64,000 nucleotides of DNA from Actinoplanes aureus (lineage in GTDB: Bacteria > Actinomycetota > Actinomycetes > Mycobacteriales > Micromonosporaceae). Under the pieces are notes generated by a model, which did no database searches, was not told where the DNA came from, and saw nothing but the letters and a program-made list of their open reading frames with translations. Both the position numbers and the translations under genes were made by a program. This document shows positions 59,484-64,000 of this stretch, piece after piece. The stretch's first letter is position 1; every line of letters begins with the position of its first letter. The stretch lies in the NCBI RefSeq assembly GCF_015704865.1, contig NZ_JADQTO010000003.1:186001-250000 (forward strand). Reading direction: 5' to 3'.

Positions 59484-61810
59484 GGGAGCAGCCAGTGCCG
59501 TTCGGTCGTCCAGCCGGTCAGCGGTCGCGTCCGCCCGCCCTCGACGACCTCGCGCAGTCCGGCGACGGCCGGAGCGAGCGGCCCGCGCTCCGGCAGTTCC
59601 GCGACGAACCGCCGGGCGCCGCCGTCCACCGACAGATGGAAGATCATCTGCCGCCAGGCGTAGGCCAGGTCCTTCACGGTCCGGTACGCGTTCGGTCCGG
59701 CCAGCCGCCCCGACAGCTTCTCGGCGAGGGCGAAACAGCGGGCCGCGCCGTCCGGGGCGAGCCGTACCCCGGCCCGGTGCACCAGCGTGGCCAGGTTGTG
59801 CGTGGTGAGGATCTGCGCCTGTTCGATCACCATGCCGTTCTGCGCCGGCCGGCCCCGCTCCTGCCGCACGCCCGCGCGGTCCCGGCACAGCTGCGCGAAC
59901 CGGGCGGAGACCGGTGGGCCGGTGACACCCCAGGCGGGCCGGACGTCCTGGATGAAGGCGACCGCCGCGTAGTCGATCCCGTAGTACCGCGCGTAGATCG
60001 TGCCGGACAGCAGCTCACCGGCGATCTGCGCGGCGTTCAGGAACTTCGCGGCGAACCGGCCGTCGAAGATGTCCGCCGCCAGCTCCTCCACCCACGGCAG
60101 TCCCAGCTCGGCCTCCCGGCTCAGCGTGGTCAGCTCGCGGACCATCGGGTTCGGGATCAGCGTCGCCGGGAAGGTCCGCACGGTCAGCTGCCCGAGCCGG
60201 CGCAGCGTGGCGGCGGCCGCACCGCGCGTGCCGTCCCCGGCCGTCCGGTGCGCCGCGACCGCACGCACCCATGGCAGTTCCCCGGGTCGCACCTGCGACT
60301 CCAGGCCGGTGAGCAGCAGCGAACGCCGCCCGCGGAAGGCCAGATAGCCGGCGGCCATCAACTCCCGCAGAGCCCGGTCCGGGTAGCCGGCGGCCACCGC
60401 CTGAGCGGCCATCCGCGGCGCCAGACCGGCGAGGACCTCGGCCGACGGCACCAGCCCGGCGTCGACGAGCTCCTCGACCGGAGCGGCCAGGGCACGCCGG
60501 ACCACCGCCCGGACAGCCGGCGGCACCTCACAAACAGGCACGCCGGCCGGGTCAGCACCGGGCGTGGCGGGGGCGCGCGTCACGGCGTACCCCGGCTGGG
60601 TTTCCGCCATGTGCGCGGCCGGCGGCAGGGTGATCGGCGCGACCAGCTGCGCGATCTCCGTGGTACCGGTGTGCTGGGGGAGCGCCGCCAGGCGCGCCGC
60701 GACTGCGTGTGCGATCAGGTGGTGTGGCGGGAGCGCGGCGTCGGCCGCCTGGCGGGCCCGCAGCGCGGCGTGCGCCGGGCTGCCGGGCGTGCCGCGGCGC
60801 CGCACCATCGCGTCGGTCACCGTCTGCACCAGGCCGCGCCGCCAGGGCCGCCCGGCCAGGACGTCGGCCAGCGCGGTGCGCAGCGTGGTCAGGTTCGCCT
60901 TCGGGCCGGCATGCCGCCGGCTCGGCGGGCTCACCGCCGCGAGCCGCGGATATTCGGCGAGGAGGGCGTGCGCGTCGCGCTCGAAGTCCGGACCGAGATG
61001 TACGCCGATCCGGCCGTCCCCGGACGTGCGCAGCCACAGCTCGAGAACCCGGTCGGCGTAGCCGTTCCAGACCTGGAGGGTGCCGCGCATGGTCTCGATC
61101 CGCGGCCGAGGGCTGCGGTGCTCCAGGGCCGTGCGCACCTCGCCGACCGTCGTCCGCCACACCACGTCCGAGCCGAGACCGGACGCGGGCGCGGGTTCCG
61201 GTGCGAACCGCAGCCGGTCCCGGTACGGCCCGATCGCCGCCAGAAGCAACCGGATCGCCTCGTCGCCGCGAGCCCGCGCGAGCTCAGCCGCCTGGTCCTG
61301 CGCGGTCTGGTCCTGCGCGGCCTGGTCCTGCACAGCCTGGTCCTGAGCGGCCCGGTCCGGTGCGGCCTGCTCCTGCGCGAGCCATGCCAGCACCGGCAGG
61401 GCGGTCTCCTCCGGCGCGCTGAGGCGGTATCCGCCGGTGGTCACCATCTCGGTCAGCTCACGCAGGCCCTCTTCGCCCAGGCGGTGCTCGAAGATCGCGG
61501 TGCGGGTCCGTGGCAGGTCGTGGCGTCGCGCGTACTCGATCTCCCAGGGTGTGAGCGGACCGCCGGCCGCGGCCGCGCCGGTCGCGAAGCCGCCGTGGAT
61601 CACCTCGGGGGTGACCCAGGCCGGCAGGCCGGCGATCGGCGTGCGCGACCCGATCGTCAGCTCGCCGCTCAGCATCCCGGACAGCACCGCCGCCCAGCGG
61701 GCGATCCGCTCGCGGGCGCGTTCGCGGGTCGCCTCGTCCGGGTGCGATGCGGCCGTCTCCGCGGCCTTGGCATGCTGTGCGGCCGGATATCCGGAGTTGA
61801 TCTGGTTCAT
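59474..61810 (-). CDS. Large protein of unknown function with a tRNA-like leader (778 aa)
   Basis: I recognise no family. The protein is cytoplasmic-looking and helical, with no signal peptide or membrane segment. Distinctive segments are GSRTPIAGLPAWVTPEVIHGGFATG-type text at about 54-78 (quoted in part), ETMRGTLQVWNGYADRVLELWLRT near 250, and a conserved-looking C-terminal half (NAAQIAGELLSGTIYARYYGIDYAAVAF in part). Residues 144-173 are DQA-type pentapeptides from a 15-bp array. The ATG has no ribosome site and starts one base after a tRNA-like cloverleaf. It is upstream of glcD on the same strand but separated by a repeat array. Confidence 0.75.
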   Translation of the reverse strand: MNQINSGYPAAQHAKAAETAASHPDEATRERARERIARWAAVLSGMLSGELTIGSRTPIAGLPAWVTPEVIHGGFATGAAAAGGPLTPWEIEYARRHDLPRTRTAIFEHRLGEEGLRELTEMVTTGGYRLSAPEETALPVLAWLAQEQAAPDRAAQDQAVQDQAAQDQTAQDQAAELARARGDEAIRLLLAAIGPYRDRLRFAPEPAPASGLGSDVVWRTTVGEVRTALEHRSPRPRIETMRGTLQVWNGYADRVLELWLRTSGDGRIGVHLGPDFERDAHALLAEYPRLAAVSPPSRRHAGPKANLTTLRTALADVLAGRPWRRGLVQTVTDAMVRRRGTPGSPAHAALRARQAADAALPPHHLIAHAVAARLAALPQHTGTTEIAQLVAPITLPPAAHMAETQPGYAVTRAPATPGADPAGVPVCEVPPAVRAVVRRALAAPVEELVDAGLVPSAEVLAGLAPRMAAQAVAAGYPDRALRELMAAGYLAFRGRRSLLLTGLESQVRPGELPWVRAVAAHRTAGDGTRGAAAATLRRLGQLTVRTFPATLIPNPMVRELTTLSREAELGLPWVEELAADIFDGRFAAKFLNAAQIAGELLSGTIYARYYGIDYAAVAFIQDVRPAWGVTGPPVSARFAQLCRDRAGVRQERGRPAQNGMVIEQAQILTTHNLATLVHRAGVRLAPDGAARCFALAEKLSGRLAGPNAYRTVKDLAYAWRQMIFHLSVDGGARRFVAELPERGPLAPAVAGLREVVEGGRTRPLTGWTTERHWLLPRS
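61292..61381 (-). repeat. Six in-frame 15-bp units in the 778-aa gene
   Basis: CTGGTCCTGCGCGGC and variants occupy 61292-61381; the first four are nearly identical. On the coding strand they read AAQDQ, AVQDQ, AAQDQ, TAQDQ. Confidence 0.92.
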
Positions 61811-61811
61811 G

Positions 61812-61883
61812 CCGGCGTGGCGGGTCCCGCCCCCGCGCCCTCCCGGTAAGAGCCGGGCGCTCTGACTGCTGAGCTACACGCCG
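61812..61883 (-). tRNA. tRNA-like cloverleaf with non-canonical loops (Lys-CTT-like)
   Basis: Read on the minus strand, a cloverleaf forms with perfect acceptor (7 bp, CGGCGTG with CACGCCG), D (4 bp, GCTC/GAGC), anticodon (5 bp, CCCGG/CCGGG) and T (5 bp, GCGGG/CCCGC) stems. The loops are wrong for a working tRNA. The D loop AGCAGTCA lacks the GG pair, the anticodon loop CTCTTA has six bases (lysine CTT loops are usually CTCTTAA), and the T loop GGCGGGA lacks TTC. The discriminator is followed by CATG, the start of the 778-aa gene. It may be a tRNA(Lys) pseudogene or a kept tRNA-like leader. Confidence 0.6.
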
Positions 61884-62031
61884 TGGTGTCCCGGGACGAT
61901 AGCGCGGGCCGGTCCACGGCCGCCTCCGAGTTTCCACCGGACAGCAGCGGGCCGTGGCCGCCGCGTCACGCCGCGTTGATGCTGCGTGCGGGCTTTTCCG
62001 TTTCCCGGTGCGGGTCTGTCAAGATGGCCCG

Positions 62032-62745
62032 ATGTTCGTCACCGCCAGGACCCGCCGGGCCGTCCGGACCCGAGCCGCCCTCGCCGCCGCCTGCGCTCTG
62101 GTGATGGCCGCCGCCGGCTGCGGTTCGGACGAGCCGGACCCGGCGCCGGACGCCGGCCTGATCGGCGTCACCACCATGCGCGGCGCGTTCCTGCAGGCTG
62201 CCGAGATCGGTCCGACCTGGAGCGCGCCCGGGCAGAGCAGCGACCCGCAGCAGATGGTCAGCTTCTGCGGCGGGACCAGCGCGCCGCCGCAGGTGCCGCC
62301 TGGCGCCGAGGTGGTGTCGTCGTCGATCGCCGACGAGGGCACCAAGGGCGCGCAGACCCTGCACCAGGCCGCGCTTGTCTACCCGGACGCCGCCGCGGCC
62401 GCGGCCGGCCAGGCGCTGCTGCGGGCGGTGGCCGACAAGTGCCAGCCGTCCGTCACGGTGCCGGCGACGGTGACCGCGGATCGCAACGAGCCGGCGTACA
62501 CCGAGACCGTCGAAGTGCGGCCGCTCGACGAGGGGGCCTGGTCCGGCTTCGTGATCATCCGGCACAAGCTGTACGAGGCCGCGCACCCGGGCACCGCCGA
62601 CACCGCGGTCGCCGTGCTGAACAGCCGCAACGTGGTGCTCGTCGACACGTACGCGGTCTACCGCCTGAACAACGCGAGCGCGTCGCCGGGCTTCGAGACC
62701 GACTGGCAGCGACTGGTCGGTTCGGTGGTCCAGCGGGTGGGGTAG
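62032..62745 (+). CDS. Lipoprotein with a PknH-sensor-like domain (237 aa)
   Basis: ATG 62032 starts a basic n-region (MFVTARTRRAVRTRAAL), a hydrophobic core and the lipobox AAGC near residue 25. The outer domain has two conserved-looking cysteines (FCGG, KCQPS) and alternating beta/helix segments, reminiscent of the extracellular PknH_C sensor domain found in actinobacterial lipoproteins. That match is by pattern only. It stands alone; no kinase is adjacent. The ligand is unknown. Confidence 0.72.
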   Translation: MFVTARTRRAVRTRAALAAACALVMAAAGCGSDEPDPAPDAGLIGVTTMRGAFLQAAEIGPTWSAPGQSSDPQQMVSFCGGTSAPPQVPPGAEVVSSSIADEGTKGAQTLHQAALVYPDAAAAAAGQALLRAVADKCQPSVTVPATVTADRNEPAYTETVEVRPLDEGAWSGFVIIRHKLYEAAHPGTADTAVAVLNSRNVVLVDTYAVYRLNNASASPGFETDWQRLVGSVVQRVG

Positions 62746-63380
62746 TTCCGGGCCGCGCGGGCCTACGGGCGGGATGGACAGCCGGACGAGCTTGGTCTAT
62801 CGTTCGCTCTGCGCCGTTGCGAGTTCTTCCCCCGTGGAATTCGCAGCGGCGCCCTTCTTTTGGTACCGGGCCCGGAAGCGCCGAGAGGGGCATCCGCCGA
62901 CCGTCCGATGGGGACTCGGCCGACCCGGTGACGTTTCTTGAGCGGTGTTCGGCGCTCGCCTAGGCTTTGCCCGGCTCATCGGCCTCACTTCGCGGGCGTC
63001 CCGCATCGGGGGATGTGCATCGGCGTTGCCGCTGCTCATGGCGCTCTGAGGCGAGCCGGGGGTCCGGCAGGCATGACGGCCCGGGTTCGCCCGGCCACTG
63101 GCAAGCCGGACCGGCTCTCCCCGTAACCCCGATCGCCGCCGCGCGTCCCGCCGTGATCGCTCTCCCGTGCCGGCCGTCGGCGAGCCCGCCGGGTCCGGTC
63201 TCCCGGGCGGCCCGGCCGCACGCGGACCGGCTTCCCGGAACCGGCCTCCCGAAGCCCGGCCTCGCAGCCCGGCCTTGCAGCATCTGAGGCCCCCTGATCA
63301 CCGCCTTTGCGCGGAACTGCGCGCAGAGAGCGCGAACTGAACAGGGTCTTCCGTGCGGGTGTGTAAAACCCCACCGGACT
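62746..63380. other. Gene-free region upstream of ppdK
   Basis: 635 bases with several overlapping short frames on both strands, none with a ribosome site and a recognisable product. The best candidate, ATG 63013-63126 (+), would give a 37-residue basic peptide and is not claimed. The region contains one promoter-like element (62938-62966) and GC-rich imperfect repeats of CCCGGCCT near 63240-63290. Confidence 0.45.
62938..62966 (+). promoter_or_regulatory. Candidate distal promoter upstream of ppdK
   Basis: TTGAGC (62938-62943), exactly 17 bases, then TAGGCT (62961-62966): a good fit to the actinobacterial housekeeping consensus. Transcription would start near 62973 and give a leader of about 500 bases to ppdK, or a small RNA or peptide. 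Confidence 0.5.
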
Positions 63381-63455
63381 GTTAACTATTCACCTTGATC
63401 GTGCTTAGCCTTACGAATCCCGGGGCAGGAAACCAATTCGGCCACGGATTCGTAA
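63381..63455 (+). promoter_or_regulatory. Proximal ppdK promoter with a long-spaced inverted repeat
   Basis: TTAACT (63381-63386) and TAGCCT (63405-63410) are 18 bases apart. TTACGAATCC (63410-63419) is repeated inverted as GGATTCGTAA (63446-63455), 26 bases between, around the expected start of transcription. It could be a bipartite operator or, if transcribed from the distal promoter, an RNA hairpin just before the ribosome site. Confidence 0.6.
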
Positions 63456-63472
63456 CCGGAGGTGTGTGCGGC

Positions 63473-64000
63473 ATGAAGTTCGTCTACGACTTCCACGAGG
63501 GCAACAAGGACCTCAAAGACCTGCTGGGTGGCAAGGGCGCCAATCTCGCGGAGATGACGAACCTGGGCCTGCCGGTGCCTCCTGGATTCACCATCACCAC
63601 CGAGGCGTGCAAGCAATACCTTCAGAACGGTACGCACGCCGAGGGACTCACGTCCGAGATCGACGAGCACCTCGCCGAGCTGGAGAACGCCATGGGCCGG
63701 CGGCTCGGCGACCCATCCGACCCCCTGCTCGTATCGGTACGGTCGGGCGCCAAGTTCTCCATGCCCGGCATGATGGAGACCGTTCTCAACGTCGGCCTCA
63801 ACGACGAGTCGGTGGCCGGGCTCTCCCGCCAGGCCGGTGGCAACGACCGGTTCGCCTGGGACTCGTACCGGCGGCTCATCCAGATGTTCGGCAAGACCGT
63901 GTGCGACGTGCCGGGCGAGGAGTTCGAGGACGCGCTGCACGACGCGAAGCAGGCCAAGGGCGTCAAGGACGACGTCCAGCTCGACGCCGAGGACCTGCGG
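63473..64000 (+). CDS. ppdK: Pyruvate phosphate dikinase, N-terminal part (176 aa, runs off the window)
   Basis: Interconverts pyruvate, ATP and phosphate with phosphoenolpyruvate, AMP and pyrophosphate, an entry to gluconeogenesis. GGAGG lies ten bases before the ATG. The start VYDFHEGNKDLKDLLGGKGANLAEMTNLGLPVPPGFTITT (in part) and SVRSGAKFSMPGMMETVLNVGLND are hallmarks of the ATP-grasp domain of bacterial PPDK. The PEP-binding and swivelling phosphohistidine domains lie beyond the window. The frame stays open to the last base. Confidence 0.95.
   Translation, partial: MKFVYDFHEGNKDLKDLLGGKGANLAEMTNLGLPVPPGFTITTEACKQYLQNGTHAEGLTSEIDEHLAELENAMGRRLGDPSDPLLVSVRSGAKFSMPGMMETVLNVGLNDESVAGLSRQAGGNDRFAWDSYRRLIQMFGKTVCDVPGEEFEDALHDAKQAKGVKDDVQLDAEDLR

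Noticed and set aside
62960..63301. Minus-strand frame of 113 residues upstream of ppdK
   Set aside because: No ribosome site, Arg/Gly/Pro-rich text, and it overlaps the region expected to hold ppdK promoters.

Overview
The window is very GC-rich DNA with actinobacterial promoters, GTG/TTG starts, leaderless-looking genes, Tat and lipoprotein signals and CBM2-bearing cellulases. It looks like a chromosomal segment of a mycelial, plant-polymer-degrading actinomycete, plausibly Micromonosporaceae (Actinoplanes-like). That placement is inferred from gene content and style, not from a marker gene. I see no phage, plasmid origin, CRISPR array, rRNA or complete IS element.

Layout. 0-8 kb: end of an unknown gene, then a translationally coupled FtsX-type ABC export operon (two large permeases, two ATPases, a small lipoprotein). 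8-11 kb: a MerR regulator divergent from an FMN reductase and a DHA2-type MFS pump, with a textbook MerR operator. 11-15 kb: an agl-like CUT1 sugar importer (binding protein, hairpin, two permeases). 15-16 kb: UDP-glucose dehydrogenase. 16.7-25 kb: a cellulolytic block (GH74 xyloglucanase, GH48 cellobiohydrolase, AA10 LPMO, a Tat-exported SGNH esterase) headed by a perfect CebR-type box. 25.5-36 kb: a giant AfsR/SARP-type regulator, a YciO/Sua5 protein, NUDIX, a deazaflavin-dependent nitroreductase-family protein, a DUF222-HNH protein, an aldehyde dehydrogenase and a GH13 alpha-glucosidase. 36-42 kb: a second CUT1 sugar importer, an orphan xylose-type binding protein and an AlaX-like editing protein. 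42-47 kb: LLM oxidoreductase, SmpB, MMPL transporter, DUF1801. 47-51.5 kb: alcohol dehydrogenase, amidohydrolase and a DUF59 protein, with a convergent IclR regulator. This resembles the accessory half of a propane/mim-type monooxygenase cluster without the monooxygenase. 51.6-54.6 kb: a CBM2-SGNH esterase and a PL11 rhamnogalacturonan lyase diverging from a second perfect CebR-type box. 55-59 kb: glycolate oxidase glcDEF. 59.5-61.9 kb: an unrecognised 778-aa protein whose start codon directly abuts a tRNA-like cloverleaf. 62-64 kb: a lipoprotein and the 5' end of pyruvate phosphate dikinase.

The genes describe a saprophyte that cuts cellulose, xyloglucan, pectin and alpha-glucans outside the cell and imports the oligosaccharides through CUT1 transporters. 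No ATPase for them is encoded here, so a shared MsiK-type ATPase elsewhere is likely.

The most unusual signal is a population of about twenty short tandem arrays (units 8-24 bp), most at gene ends. Units inside coding regions are multiples of three (15, 18 or 24 bp). Several at gene ends are not (14, 16, 17, 19 or about 11 bp). In six cases the unit contains a copy of the gene's own stop codon, so successive copies place stop codons in different reading frames. The second unusual signal is the tRNA-like leader at 61.8 kb.
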